Assembly (NCBI RefSeq): GCF_005222485.1
Contig: NZ_CP029078.1
Coordinates: forward strand, 1,550,001-1,614,000
From: Streptomyces griseoviridis
GTDB lineage: Bacteria; Actinomycetota; Actinomycetes; Streptomycetales; Streptomycetaceae
Direction of reading: 5' to 3'
DNA: 64,000 nucleotides
A program made the translations under genes and the position numbers. Below the pieces are notes generated by a model, which saw only the letters and a list, made by a program, of their open reading frames with translations, made no database searches and was not told where the DNA came from. Positions 32,337 through 40,992 of the stretch are shown piece after piece; the first letter of the stretch is position 1; every line of letters starts with the position of its first letter.

Positions 32337-33239
32337 TCAGCCGAGTTTCCGGGCCGCGTCCTGCAACGCCCCTACCGCCGCCCGGATCGACGGGCGGCGG
32401 TCGGCGTCGGCCCGCCAGACGACGTAGACATGACGGCGGACGCGCTGCTTGAGCGGTACGGTGACGACGCCGTCGGGCATCGGGTGGCGGCCGAGCAGCG
32501 GTGCGATACAGACCCCCAACCCGGTCTGTACGAGACCGAGTTGGGTGTGGGTCTCGGCGGCGCGGTGGCCGACGATCGGCTCGATGCCCCGGGAGCGGAG
32601 GGTGAGCATCAGCCACTCGTGGCAGAACTCGCCCTCGCCCCAGGTGATCCACTCGTCCTCGGCCAGCTCCCCGAGGTCCACCTCGTCGCGTCCGGCGAGC
32701 GGATGCCCCGACGGCAGCGCCACGTCCGCGGGGTCGTCGAGGACGGACGCCTTGACCAGCCCGTCGGGCAGCGGCATCGGCTTGTTGTACCAGTCGAGGA
32801 CGACGGCGAGGTCGAGGTCGCCGCGGATGACGCCCGCGATGCCGCGTTCCGGCTCCAGCTCGCGGGAGCGCACCCGCAGCCCCGGGTGCTCGGCGCGCAG
32901 CGCGGAGAGCGCGAGCGGGAACAGCCCGCGCGCGGCCGTCGGGAACGCGGAGAGCCGCAGCTCGCCGACCACCTGGCCGCGGTGCGCCTCCAGGTCGGAC
33001 TGGGCCAGCTCGATCTGGGAGAGGATGCGCCCCGCGTGCTGGGCGAGCAGCCGTCCGGCGTCCGTGAGCCGCACCCCCCGGCCGTTCTTGGCCAGCAGCT
33101 GCTGGCTCACCTCCCGCTCCAGTTTGCCGAGTTGCTGGGAGACCGCGGAGGTGGTCACGTGCAGCGCCTCGGCGGCGCCGCTGACCGAGCCGTGCCGGGC
33201 GAGGGCGTCGAGGGTGCGCAGGCGCTCCAGATTCAACAT
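32337..33239 (-). CDS. LysR-family transcription regulator
   Basis: 300 residues. N-terminal winged helix: MLNLERLRTLDALARHGSVSG followed by AAEALHVTTSAVSQQLGKLE and the NGRGVRLTDAG wing; then a periplasmic-binding-protein-like effector domain from about residue 90 (VGELRLSAFPTAARGLFPLA). Normal length. It is divergent from the EamA exporter (75-base spacer), so it probably activates that exporter in response to its substrate, the standard arrangement for LysR with an amino-acid-type exporter. Confidence 0.92.
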   Translation of the reverse strand: MLNLERLRTLDALARHGSVSGAAEALHVTTSAVSQQLGKLEREVSQQLLAKNGRGVRLTDAGRLLAQHAGRILSQIELAQSDLEAHRGQVVGELRLSAFPTAARGLFPLALSALRAEHPGLRVRSRELEPERGIAGVIRGDLDLAVVLDWYNKPMPLPDGLVKASVLDDPADVALPSGHPLAGRDEVDLGELAEDEWITWGEGEFCHEWLMLTLRSRGIEPIVGHRAAETHTQLGLVQTGLGVCIAPLLGRHPMPDGVVTVPLKQRVRRHVYVVWRADADRRPSIRAAVGALQDAARKLG

Positions 33240-33313
33240 GTAAGCGATACTACGAGGTACCGCGCGGAACTTCTCGATTGTGCTACGACGTCCTGTGCCG
33301 GATCGTGGTGGTC

Positions 33314-34432
33314 ATGACCACCGTCACCACATCCCGCGCCCGCACCCCGCGCGCCCTCGACTGGCGGCTCCGCTTCGCCGTCCTCTCCCTCATCTGGGGC
33401 TTCAGCTTCCTGCTCATCAAGGTGGGCACCGACGGGTACGCCCCGTTCCAGGTCACCCTCGGCCGGCTGTTCTTCGGTACGGCGGTGCTGGCGGCCGCGA
33501 TGGCGGTCAAGCGGGAGCGGCTGCCGCGCGGGGCCAGGACCTGGGGGCATCTGTTCGTCGCGGCGCTGCTGCTGAACGCGCTGCCGTTCTCCCTGTTCGC
33601 CTACTCGGAGCTGACGATCCCGTCCACGCTCGCGGGCATCTGCAACGCGACCTCACCGCTGTGGGGCATGGCGCTCTCCCTGGTGGCGCTCTCCGAGGAC
33701 CGGCCGAGCCGGGTGCGGGTGGCGGGGCTCGGCATCGGGTTCCTCGGTGTGCTGACGGTGCTCGGCGCCTGGCAGGGCTTCGACGGCCTGGACGCCCGGG
33801 GCACCGCGATGGCGCTGCTGGCCTCGCTCAGCTACCCGATCGGCTGGATCTACGTCCGCCGCACCCTGGCCGGCACCGGCCACTCCCACCTCTCGCTGAC
33901 CGGCGCCCAGTTGCTGGTGGCGACGGTCCAACTGGCTTTCGTCACACCACTGTTCACCACCTTCCCGACGCGCTTCCCGCTCGCCCCGCTGCTGGCCGTC
34001 GCCGCGCTCGGCGCCCTCGGCACGGGTCTCGCGGTCCTGATCCAGTACGGCCTGGTCGCCGAAGTCGGCCCGACGACCGGCCAGATGGTCACCTACTTCA
34101 TCCCGGTCATCGCGACGGCGGCGGGCGTCACCCTGCTCGGCGAGACGCTGACCTGGTCGACGCCGGTGGGCGCGGCGATCGTCCTGGCGGGCGCGGCACT
34201 GACCCAGGCGCGGCCCAGGCGGCGGGGACGGGAGGACCGGGCGCGGGTGACGGAGGCGGAGCAGGTGGGGGCGGCGGGGACGGAGCCTACGGAGGCAACG
34301 GTGGTGGAAACGCCGTCGACCACCACCCCGAAGGACCGGACACCGCAGGCACCCCCGGCACCGCCCTGCAACCAGAACCAGAACCCGAACCCGAGCGCGA
34401 CTGCGTCCCCTCGTCCGCTTTCGAAGCTCTAG
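33314..34432 (+). CDS. EamA/DMT-family exporter controlled by the adjacent LysR gene
   Basis: 372 residues from the ATG at 33314. Ten membrane segments in two EamA repeats, first LRFAVLSLIWGFSFLLIKVG, second starting near ARGTAMALLASLSYPIGWIYV; FIPVIATAAGVTLLGETLTW is the family end block. The last ~75 residues are a Pro/Gln/Asn/Thr-rich cytoplasmic tail, which is unusual and not conserved in the family. DMT exporters of this type export amino acids or small metabolites. Divergent from LysR. Its stop TAG overlaps the stop of the convergent MocR gene within a shared CTAG. Confidence 0.9.
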   Translation: MTTVTTSRARTPRALDWRLRFAVLSLIWGFSFLLIKVGTDGYAPFQVTLGRLFFGTAVLAAAMAVKRERLPRGARTWGHLFVAALLLNALPFSLFAYSELTIPSTLAGICNATSPLWGMALSLVALSEDRPSRVRVAGLGIGFLGVLTVLGAWQGFDGLDARGTAMALLASLSYPIGWIYVRRTLAGTGHSHLSLTGAQLLVATVQLAFVTPLFTTFPTRFPLAPLLAVAALGALGTGLAVLIQYGLVAEVGPTTGQMVTYFIPVIATAAGVTLLGETLTWSTPVGAAIVLAGAALTQARPRRRGREDRARVTEAEQVGAAGTEPTEATVVETPSTTTPKDRTPQAPPAPPCNQNQNPNPSATASPRPLSKL

Positions 34433-35769
34433 GCCCGTCCCCGCGCCGGGGCCGGTCGCGCCGTGGCGGCGATGGCGTCCGCCAGGGGGCCGGTCTCGGC
34501 GTCGGTCAGGGTGGCGACGGTGACGCGGATGCCGGGCGGGGCGTTCATCCGGAAGCGGGCGCCGGGGGCCACCGACCAGCCGCCGTGCAGCAGCCGGGCG
34601 ACGGCGGCCGTCTCGTCGGGCACCGGGATCCAGACGTTCAGACCGCTGCGCCCGTGCGCGGCGACCCCGCGCTCCGCGAGCGCCGCGATCAGCAGCGCGC
34701 GCCGGTCGCCGTAGGCCGCGGCGACGGCCCGGGTGTCCAGCGCGCCGTCGGACCAGAGTCTGACCACCGCCCGCTGGAGGACGCGGCTGACCCAGCCGGG
34801 CCCGAGCCGGTGCCGGCCGGCCACCCGGTCGACGGTGACCGGGTCGCCGGTCAGCACGGCGAGCCGCAGGTCGGGGCCGTACGCCTTGGCGACCGAGCGC
34901 ACGAAGACCCAGTGCCCGGTGGTGCCGGCCAGCGGGTGCACGGGCAGGTCGACGATGCCGTGGCCGTGGTCGTCCTCGATCAGCAGGACCTCCGGATGCT
35001 CCCGGAGCACGGCGCGCAGGGCCCGCGCGCGGGGCGCGGTCACCGCGGCGCCGGTCGGGTTCTGGGCGCGGTCGGTGACGATCAGGGCGCGCGCCCCGGC
35101 GTCGAGGGCCCGCCGTACGTCGTCGGGCAGCGGACCGTCGTCGTCGACGCCGACCGGGGCGGTGCGCAGGCCGAGCGCGGGGACGAGGTCGAGGAGTCCG
35201 CCCCAGCCGGGGTCCTCGACGGCGACGGTGTCCCCCGGTCTGAGGTGCGCGCCGAGCACCCGCTCGATGGCGTCGAGGGAGCCTGAGGTGACGGTGAGGG
35301 GTCCGGCCGGGACGCCGTCGGCGTCCAGGTCGGCGCGGGCGATCCGGGCCAACTCCGGTTCCACCAGGGTGTCTCCGTAGCGCACCGGGTCACGGTCGGA
35401 CTCTTCGCCCGCCGCCGCGAAGGCCCGCGCGAGGGACGGCAGCAGGGCCGGGTCGGGGTTGCCGTCGGCCATGTCGCGCACCCCTTCGGGCACGTCGAGA
35501 CGGTCGTACTCGCGTCCGGTGGTGGCGGGCTTGGCGCGCACCCTGCTGCCGCGCCGCCCGTCGGTCTCGATGACCCCGCGCTCCCGCAGTGTCCGGTAGG
35601 CGGACGCGACGGTATTCGGATTCACTCCGAGTTCGACGGCCAACTCCCGCATCGGCGGCAGCAGTTGCCCCGGTTCCAGCTCTCCGGCGCCCACCGCGCG
35701 CTCGACGTCGGCCGCGATGTCGGCTGCGCGGCGCCCTACGATCCGATATCCTTCTAGCACAAACCACAT
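34429..35769 (-). CDS. MocR-type regulator: GntR winged helix fused to a PLP aminotransferase domain
   Basis: 446 residues from the ATG at 35769; a GTG three codons later (35760) may be a leaderless start. Residues ~5-75 are a GntR DNA-binding domain (YRIVGRRAADIAADVERAV, LGVNPNTVASAYRTLRERG). The rest is the aminotransferase fold I: VTSGSLDAIERVLGAHLRPG, RAQNPTGAAVT (Asn-Pro), IEDDHGHGIVD (Asp) and SVAKAYGPDLRLAV with the PLP-binding Lys. Such proteins (PdxR/PtsJ kind) sense pyridoxal phosphate or a linked amino acid and usually control vitamin B6 or transport genes. Divergent from two PPOX-type genes and near two exporters. Confidence 0.9.
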   Translation of the reverse strand: MWFVLEGYRIVGRRAADIAADVERAVGAGELEPGQLLPPMRELAVELGVNPNTVASAYRTLRERGVIETDGRRGSRVRAKPATTGREYDRLDVPEGVRDMADGNPDPALLPSLARAFAAAGEESDRDPVRYGDTLVEPELARIARADLDADGVPAGPLTVTSGSLDAIERVLGAHLRPGDTVAVEDPGWGGLLDLVPALGLRTAPVGVDDDGPLPDDVRRALDAGARALIVTDRAQNPTGAAVTAPRARALRAVLREHPEVLLIEDDHGHGIVDLPVHPLAGTTGHWVFVRSVAKAYGPDLRLAVLTGDPVTVDRVAGRHRLGPGWVSRVLQRAVVRLWSDGALDTRAVAAAYGDRRALLIAALAERGVAAHGRSGLNVWIPVPDETAAVARLLHGGWSVAPGARFRMNAPPGIRVTVATLTDAETGPLADAIAATARPAPARGRA

Positions 35770-35797
35770 TATGCACTAGAGCAATACACACCCGCAA
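35753..35797 (-). promoter_or_regulatory. Promoter and probable operator of the MocR gene
   Basis: On the reverse strand TTGCGG (35797-35792) and CATAAT (35773-35768) are spaced 18 bp, a good sigma-HrdB type promoter. It would start transcription close to a GTG at 35760, giving a leaderless mRNA. TCTAG...CTAGA (35753-35780) brackets the -10 region as an inverted repeat and may be the regulator's own site. Confidence 0.55.
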
Positions 35798-35867
35798 CAC
35801 GCCATCCGCACCCGCAACACGACATCCGCACCACGCCCGACCACGCCGCACCACGAGGGAGACAGCC

Positions 35868-36557
35868 ATGCAGGGGACCCGGACGCCGACGTCATCACCG
35901 TCCGCCGACGCCTACACCCCGACCGACCGCACCGTCCCGACCCGTTCCGCGGAGCGGGCGTCGTACGACAGGGAGCTGGTGCACTCGATACTCGACCAGG
36001 GATACGTCGGCCACCTCGGCTTCGTGCGCGACGGCGCGCCGGTCGTGCTGCCGACGCTGTACGGACGGGTCGGCGAGCGGCTCTACGTGCACGGTTCGAC
36101 GGGTTCGCGCCCGCTGCGGATGACCGGGCAGGCCGATCCGGGGCTCGCGGTGTGCCTGACGGTCACCCACGTCGACGCGCTGGTCCTGGCCCGCTCGGCG
36201 TTCCACCACTCGATCAACTACCGCTCGGTGGTGGTGCACGGCATCGCCCACGACGTGACGGACCCCGAGGAGAAGCGGGCCGCTCTCGACGCGCTGGTCG
36301 ACCATGTCGTCCCGGGCCGGGCGGCCGACTCGCGGCCCGCGAACAAGAAGGAGCTGGCCGCCACCGCCGTCATCCGCCTCGACCTCGACGAGGTCTCCGC
36401 GAAGCTCCGCACCGGCGGCGTCAACGACGACCCCGAGGACCTGTCCCTCCCGTACTGGGCCGGTCTCGTCCCGCTGCGCAAGGGCTACGGGACCCCCGTG
36501 GCCGACGGCGACCTGTCCGCGGACGTGCGGCTGCCCGACTACCTCACGGTGTCGTGA
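35868..36557 (+). CDS. Pyridoxamine-5'-phosphate-oxidase-like flavin-binding protein
   Basis: 229 residues from the ATG at 35868 with GAGGGAGA ribosome site. The split-barrel features are SILDQGYVGHLGFVRDGAPVV, LPTLYGRVGERLYVHGSTGS, LAVCLTVTHVDALVLARSAF and HHSINYRSVVVHGIA: the FMN-type PPOX fold with nitroreductase-like (Nim-like) extensions. The final 60 residues (LSLPYWAGLVPLRKGYGTP) are typical of actinobacterial NimA/PPOX proteins. It is the first of two coupled genes: its TGA overlaps the ATG of the next as TGATG. The function is not proven; flavin-dependent reduction is likely. Confidence 0.87.
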   Translation: MQGTRTPTSSPSADAYTPTDRTVPTRSAERASYDRELVHSILDQGYVGHLGFVRDGAPVVLPTLYGRVGERLYVHGSTGSRPLRMTGQADPGLAVCLTVTHVDALVLARSAFHHSINYRSVVVHGIAHDVTDPEEKRAALDALVDHVVPGRAADSRPANKKELAATAVIRLDLDEVSAKLRTGGVNDDPEDLSLPYWAGLVPLRKGYGTPVADGDLSADVRLPDYLTVS

Positions 36558-37204
36558 TGCTGATCCACCCCTGGGACGCGCCGCGCGACGACGCCGAATG
36601 GCAACACTGGCTCGCCGCCCACGACTTCGGGCAGCTCGCGGTCAACGGCCCGCCCGGCGAACCCCCGCACGTCCAGCCGCTGCACTTCGCGTACGACGCC
36701 GGACGCGGCGAGGCCCTCACCCACCTGGCCCGGCCGAACCCGCTCTGGGCGGACCTGGCGGCCCGTCCGGAGGTGGTGCTGAGCGTCGTCGACGACTATG
36801 TGTACGTCCCCGGCCCCTGGCAGGCCCCGCCGGACATCCCGGCCGAGCACGGCGTGCCGACCAGCTTCTACGCGGCGGTCCAACTCCGTTGCCTGGCCCG
36901 GGTGGTGGACGATCCGGCGGAGAAGGCCGAGCTGCTGAACCGGCAGATGGGCCACTTCCAGCCGGAGGGCGGCTCCGCGCCCGCGGCGGTGGGCGAGGAG
37001 CCGTACGGCAGGATGCTCGCCGGGATCCGCGGGCTGCGGCTCGAAGTGGTCGGCGTCCGGGCGAAGTTCAAGTACGCGGCGCACAAGCCCGAGGAGGTGC
37101 AGGACCGGATCGTGGCAGGGCTCACGACCCGCGACGGCACCAGGGACGCGGCGGCACGCGAGCATCAACTGCGCCGCCGCGGGGTGTGGTCACCGGCGAC
37201 CTGA
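36557..37204 (+). CDS. PaiB-family FMN-binding protein
   Basis: 215 residues; the ATG at 36557 overlaps the previous stop, so translation is coupled. The start MLIHPWDAPRDDAEWQHWLA and the blocks FGQLAVNGPPGEPPHVQPLH, LTHLARPNPLWADL, DYVYVPGPWQ and VPTSFYAAVQL are the PaiB/FMN-binding negative transcription regulator family (a PPOX-fold member). In Bacillus PaiB affects sporulation and protease genes, but the general family role is uncertain. Ends KFKYAAHKPEEVQDRIVAGL as in PaiB proteins. Two PPOX-type proteins in one transcript next to a MocR regulator suggest a shared PLP or flavin theme. Confidence 0.87.
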   Translation: MLIHPWDAPRDDAEWQHWLAAHDFGQLAVNGPPGEPPHVQPLHFAYDAGRGEALTHLARPNPLWADLAARPEVVLSVVDDYVYVPGPWQAPPDIPAEHGVPTSFYAAVQLRCLARVVDDPAEKAELLNRQMGHFQPEGGSAPAAVGEEPYGRMLAGIRGLRLEVVGVRAKFKYAAHKPEEVQDRIVAGLTTRDGTRDAAAREHQLRRRGVWSPAT

Positions 37205-37263
37205 GCGGGCCGGGCGCGACTCCCCTCCCCGACGGACGGACCGTTCGGCAGGGGGTCGGGACC

Positions 37264-38268
37264 TCAGACGACGGTTCCGCGGGCGGACAGGTCCCGCTCC
37301 GGGCCGCCGCTCGCCACCGGCTCCCCCGACGACCCGGCGGGGGTGGAGGACTGCGCGATGAACGCGCCGACGAGCACGACCGCGCCGCCGATGAGCTGCG
37401 GCGCGGCCAGGTGCTCGCCGAGCAGCACCCAGGCCAGCACGGTGGCGACGACCGCCTCCAGGCACGCCACGACCCCGGCGACCTGCGGCGAGAGCCGCCG
37501 CACCGACACCACTCCGGTGACGTAGGCGACGACGGTGGCGATCAGGACGATCCAGGCCAGCAGGGCGCCGGCCGCGACCGGGGTGCCGTTCAGGTCGGCG
37601 GTGCCGGCCAGCACCGTCCAGTCGAGGTCCCAGGGGCGGGCAACGGCGGTCAGCACGAGGGCGCCGACCAGCAGCCCGTACGCGATCACGCCGAGCGGGT
37701 CGGGGGCGTCGTCGCCGGCGTCGCTGCCCTGGTCGGAGAGGACGAAGTAGCCGACCTGGCAGCAGGCGGCGGCCAGCGCGAGCAGCAGTCCGAGGAGGTC
37801 GAAGCGCAGCCCCGACCAGACCTCGACGACACAGGCGAGTCCGCCGACGGCGAGGACCACCCCGAGCGCGGCGGCCCGGGTGACGGGACGGCGCTGCACG
37901 AACCGCACCCAGGCCAGGACGAGCGCGGGCGCCAGATACTCGACGAGCAGGGCGACACCGACCGGGATCCGGGAGATCGCGGCGAAGTAGCAGGCCTGCA
38001 CCCCGGCGACGGCGAGCAGCCCGAACCCGGCGAGCAGCGCGGGCCTGCGGCGGACCAGGGCGCGGTGGCGGAAGGCGACCGGCAGCATCACCAGGGCGGC
38101 GCCCGTGACCCGCAGCCACACCACGTGGAGCGGGTCGAGGCCAGCCTCGATCAGTGGTTTGGCGGCGACGCCCGAACCGCCGAAGGCGAGGGCGGACACG
38201 AGGGCGAGTCCGAGCCCGACGCCCTTGGCGGGCCCGGTCCGATCGCTGGCTGAGGTGCGCACCGGCAC
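37264..38268 (-). CDS. EamA/DMT-family transporter
   Basis: 334 residues from a GTG at 38268 (another GTG at 38262). The open frame extends 72 codons upstream, but that part is Pro/Arg-rich and not family-like. Ten membrane segments in two EamA repeats: GLGLALVSALAFGGSGVAAK start, IPVGVALLVEYLAPALVLAW end of repeat one, and VACLEAVVATVLAWVLLGEH in repeat two (family signature Glu with LGE). Probably a metabolite exporter. It converges with the PaiB gene. Confidence 0.87.
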   Translation of the reverse strand: MPVRTSASDRTGPAKGVGLGLALVSALAFGGSGVAAKPLIEAGLDPLHVVWLRVTGAALVMLPVAFRHRALVRRRPALLAGFGLLAVAGVQACYFAAISRIPVGVALLVEYLAPALVLAWVRFVQRRPVTRAAALGVVLAVGGLACVVEVWSGLRFDLLGLLLALAAACCQVGYFVLSDQGSDAGDDAPDPLGVIAYGLLVGALVLTAVARPWDLDWTVLAGTADLNGTPVAAGALLAWIVLIATVVAYVTGVVSVRRLSPQVAGVVACLEAVVATVLAWVLLGEHLAAPQLIGGAVVLVGAFIAQSSTPAGSSGEPVASGGPERDLSARGTVV

Positions 38269-38462
38269 ATGATGACAGGCGACGACATGAGCGTCACCCC
38301 TGTTGACACCTGTCTCGAACAGTGGACGCGCCGGATCGGCCGAGGGGTCGCGGGAGATGGCGACAGGAGGGTGGTTCGGTGAGGCGACAGGGGGTGGTCC
38401 GCGGGGGGGGCGGAGGGCGGTGCCGAGTGGGGAGGCGGTGCCGGGCGGGGAAGGCGGGCGCG

Positions 38463-39200
38463 TCAGTCGACGCGCCGTTCCCACCAGGCGGCCGCTCCCT
38501 CGCGGGCGAGGAGCTTCTCGACGCGGGCGAGGACGTCGTAGCGGTCGAGCCCGGCCCGCTCCAGGACCTCGACGGAGCGTGCGCCGGGATCGGCGACGAG
38601 GGCCGCGAACAGATGGAGCCCGCGGGCCGGGCCGCCGTCGCGGACGAGCGAGCGGGCGTGGTCCATGGCGAGGGCGGCGAGGGGCGAGAGCCCGTCGGAG
38701 TCACCGGCCGCGGCGACAGCCACCGGCACGGACGCGGAGAGCGACGCGGAGACCGGCACAGGCGCGGACACCGCGCCGGCGCCGTCGGCTCGGCCTGCTC
38801 CCCCGGTTCCACCGGAGGTGTCCAGCGACCCCGCCGACGCGGGAAGGCGGGCCCGAGAGTGGGAGAGGGAGCGTTCCACCGATCCCTGCCAGCGCAGTCC
38901 GTAGCCGATGCTGCGCTGGACGAGGTAGCCGAGCAGCCGGGCGATCTCGGGGCCGTCGTCGAGGACCGCGCGGGCCTCGGGGTCGTGCTCCAGCAGGGAG
39001 TGCAGGAGATGGGCCGAGTCGATCTGCCGGTCGCCGTCCCGCACGGCGCGGCGGCGCGCGCCGGAGACCACCGCTGCCAGTTCGGCGCTGAGTCCGGCAT
39101 CGTCGTTCTCGGGAGGTCTCGCGATCCGGTCGCCGAGGGGCTGCCGGGGAAGGGGCGCTTGCACGAAACCCACCCCATCAGGTCCCCGCATTCCGGTCAT
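38463..39200 (-). CDS. Clp N-terminal-domain protein without ATPase domain
   Basis: 245 residues from an ATG at 39200; the open frame reaches 39266 without better support. Two Clp-N helical repeats are seen: RQIDSAHLLHSLLEHDPEAR with ILGYLVQRSIGYGLRW-like helices (residues ~50-110), and LAMDHARSLVRDGGPARGLH with LFAALVADPGARSVEVLERA (residues ~180-235). They are separated by a Ser/Gly/Ala/Val-rich linker of about 60 residues that looks slippage-prone. There is no AAA+ ATPase part. Such free Clp-N proteins may act as adaptors of ClpC-type unfoldases, or be unrelated to proteolysis. Confidence 0.75.
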   Translation of the reverse strand: MTGMRGPDGVGFVQAPLPRQPLGDRIARPPENDDAGLSAELAAVVSGARRRAVRDGDRQIDSAHLLHSLLEHDPEARAVLDDGPEIARLLGYLVQRSIGYGLRWQGSVERSLSHSRARLPASAGSLDTSGGTGGAGRADGAGAVSAPVPVSASLSASVPVAVAAAGDSDGLSPLAALAMDHARSLVRDGGPARGLHLFAALVADPGARSVEVLERAGLDRYDVLARVEKLLAREGAAAWWERRVD

Positions 39201-39478
39201 CCCCGTGACGAAGCATCTTGCCGTCCCACGCAGAGTGGACGACGAGGTCCGACATATCCTCCTCACGGATGAGATCTGAGCGCCCCGGCCCCGCGCTCCG
39301 GGCCCGCCCGCCCCTGTCGCTCCCCCGGCACGCCCTCCCCGCTCCCCCGCGCGCCGCTCCCCGCCGCCTCGCTCGGCATCACGGCCTCCACACTTCCTGA
39401 CGGTTCATCAGTATTGAATGTTGCGGGCCCTGGAGCTACGTTCCGCGACACCGTAGCCCGTCACGAAGAGGTGGTCGC

Positions 39479-39907
39479 ATGGCCGAGGTCAGCGCGGAAG
39501 CATGTATAGAGGCCCCCGCCGAGAAGGTGTGGGCGCAGCTCATGGACTGGTCCGCGTACGGTGAGTGGAACGCGACCCACACCGGTTTCCCCAAGGGCGT
39601 CCCGGAGAACCTCGCGGTCGGCGGGACGTACGAGGAGAACATGAAGCTCATGGGCTTCCCCGCCGAAGTGGTGTGGACCGTGGAGGAGTTGGAGGAGGCC
39701 CGCCTCTTCGCGACCCGGGGCAAGGGGCCGATGGGGGTCACGGTGGCCAACCGCTACTCGCTCACGCCCGACGGCGGGGCGACGACGGTACGGATCGACG
39801 CCGAGTTCACGGGCGCGGCGGTCTCGTTGATGGCGGGCAAGCTGAAGGACTCGGCGCGGGCGGCGCTCGACGAGTCGCTGCGGAAGCTGGCGGGACTGGT
39901 GACGTGA
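39479..39907 (+). CDS. SRPBCC (START-like) family protein
   Basis: 142 residues from the ATG at 39479 with GAAGAGGTGG upstream. The helix-grip fold is shown by EACIEAPAEKVWAQLMDWSA at the start, YGEWNATHTGFPKGVPENLA and a long C-terminal helix (LKDSARAALDESLRKLAGLV) that closes the hydrophobic cavity. Such proteins bind polyketides, lipids or other hydrophobic molecules, or act as cyclase/aromatase. No neighbour is a polyketide gene, so a lipid-binding role is more likely. Transcription ends at a strong hairpin. Confidence 0.88.
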   Translation: MAEVSAEACIEAPAEKVWAQLMDWSAYGEWNATHTGFPKGVPENLAVGGTYEENMKLMGFPAEVVWTVEELEEARLFATRGKGPMGVTVANRYSLTPDGGATTVRIDAEFTGAAVSLMAGKLKDSARAALDESLRKLAGLVT

Positions 39908-39922
39908 TCCGGCGCGGACGCG

Positions 39923-39957
39923 GAGGTGCCCCGCGGGCGGAGTCCGCGGGGCACCTC
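39923..39957. terminator. Hairpin between SRPBCC and PadR genes
   Basis: GAGGTGCCCCGCGG (39923-39936) and CCGCGGGGCACCTC (39944-39957) form a perfect 14-bp stem with a 7-base loop, shared by two convergent genes. Confidence 0.75.
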
Positions 39958-40038
39958 GGGGAGGCCGGCGCGGGACATCAGGGGCAGCCCCACCAGTAGG
40001 GGGCCAAGCCACCACGGGTAGCCCCATCGCACCGGACG

Positions 40039-40683
40039 TCAGTCCTCGTCGGCGAGGATCAGGTACAGCTTCTTGCGGGCGTCGTTGATGACGGTCAGCG
40101 CCTTCTCGCGCTGTTCCTTGCTGCCGGTCTTCCAGACCTGGCCGAAGGCCTCCATCAGACCGAAGCCGGCCTGCCTGATCTCACCGAGCGCCTCCCAGTC
40201 GACACCGCGGGAGGCTTCCTCCCAGGGCGCTTCCGGGCCTTCGTCGGCCGCGGTGCGGCCGGCCTCGGTGAGCGAGAACAGCTTCTTGCCGCCCTCGCTC
40301 TCACTGGTGATCAGCCCCTCGTCCTCCAGCAGTTGGAGGGTGGGGTACACCGAACCGGGGCTGGGCTTCCACGCCCCGCCGCTGCGTTCGGCGATCTCCT
40401 GGATCATCTCGTAGCCGTGCATGGACCGGTCCTTGAGCAGGGCCAGGATCGACGCGCGCACGTCACCGCGCCGCGCCCGCCCGCGGGGTCCGCCCCGCCC
40501 CCTGGGACCCCAGGGGGCGGGCCCGAAGCCGGGCCCGCCGAAGCCGAAGCCCCCGCCGGGTCCACCAGGACCGCCGGGCCCACCGGGCCCGAACGGCCCG
40601 AAGGCACCCCGCCGCCCTTCGAATCCACCCCGGCCGCGAGAGCCGGGCCCACCGTGTCCACGTTCGAAACCATGGGAACGCAT
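40039..40683 (-). CDS. PadR-family transcription regulator with Gly/Pro-rich N-terminus
   Basis: 214 residues from the ATG at 40683 (GGAG eight bases upstream; a further ATG at 40689 is in frame but too close to it). Residues 1-72 are disordered Gly/Pro/Arg repeats (GPGGPGGPGG, GFGFGGPGFG). The winged helix begins RASILALLKDRSMHGYEMIQ and has WKPSPGSVYPTLQLLEDEGL with ESEGGKKLFSLTEAG as wing, followed by the C-terminal helical dimerisation arm. PadR proteins repress nearby genes, often including themselves. An operator-like CGATATATCG is upstream. Confidence 0.92.
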   Translation of the reverse strand: MRSHGFERGHGGPGSRGRGGFEGRRGAFGPFGPGGPGGPGGPGGGFGFGGPGFGPAPWGPRGRGGPRGRARRGDVRASILALLKDRSMHGYEMIQEIAERSGGAWKPSPGSVYPTLQLLEDEGLITSESEGGKKLFSLTEAGRTAADEGPEAPWEEASRGVDWEALGEIRQAGFGLMEAFGQVWKTGSKEQREKALTVINDARKKLYLILADED

Positions 40684-40728
40684 CGCCATCACTCCATTCA
40701 GTCGTTGATCAGTCGCGATGCTTCGACG

Positions 40729-40738
40729 ATATATCGGA
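40729..40738. promoter_or_regulatory. Probable PadR operator, CGATATATCG
   Basis: A perfect 10-bp AT-rich palindrome 46 bases before the PadR start, in a region where little else is AT-rich. PadR proteins commonly bind such short palindromes in their own promoter. Confidence 0.6.
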
Positions 40739-40992
40739 ATAGCTCGCATGACAACCCCGGGGTCGGCATCGCCGTGGTATCCGGCTGTCGTGATTCCCGT
40801 GATGGTTGTACCGCGCCTCAGCCCGAGACCGAGGCCCTGCGGCGCGCGGAAACCGGGGGTCCTACGGCGTCGCCCAGAACCCCGGGGCCCTACAGCGACG
40901 TCGACGTCCGAGACCCGAGGCCCCACAACGTCACCCGAACCCGCGCCCCTCCGAGGCGTCCGGGTTCTCGCGCCGCTTCGCCACCTGGGCCC
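40739..40992. other. Intergenic spacer between PadR promoter and TetR end
   Basis: Contains the upstream end of the PadR promoter region and then about 200 bp without recognisable genes; the region repeats CGAGACCGAGG and CGTCCGAGACCCGAGG, each weakly related. Confidence 0.5.
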
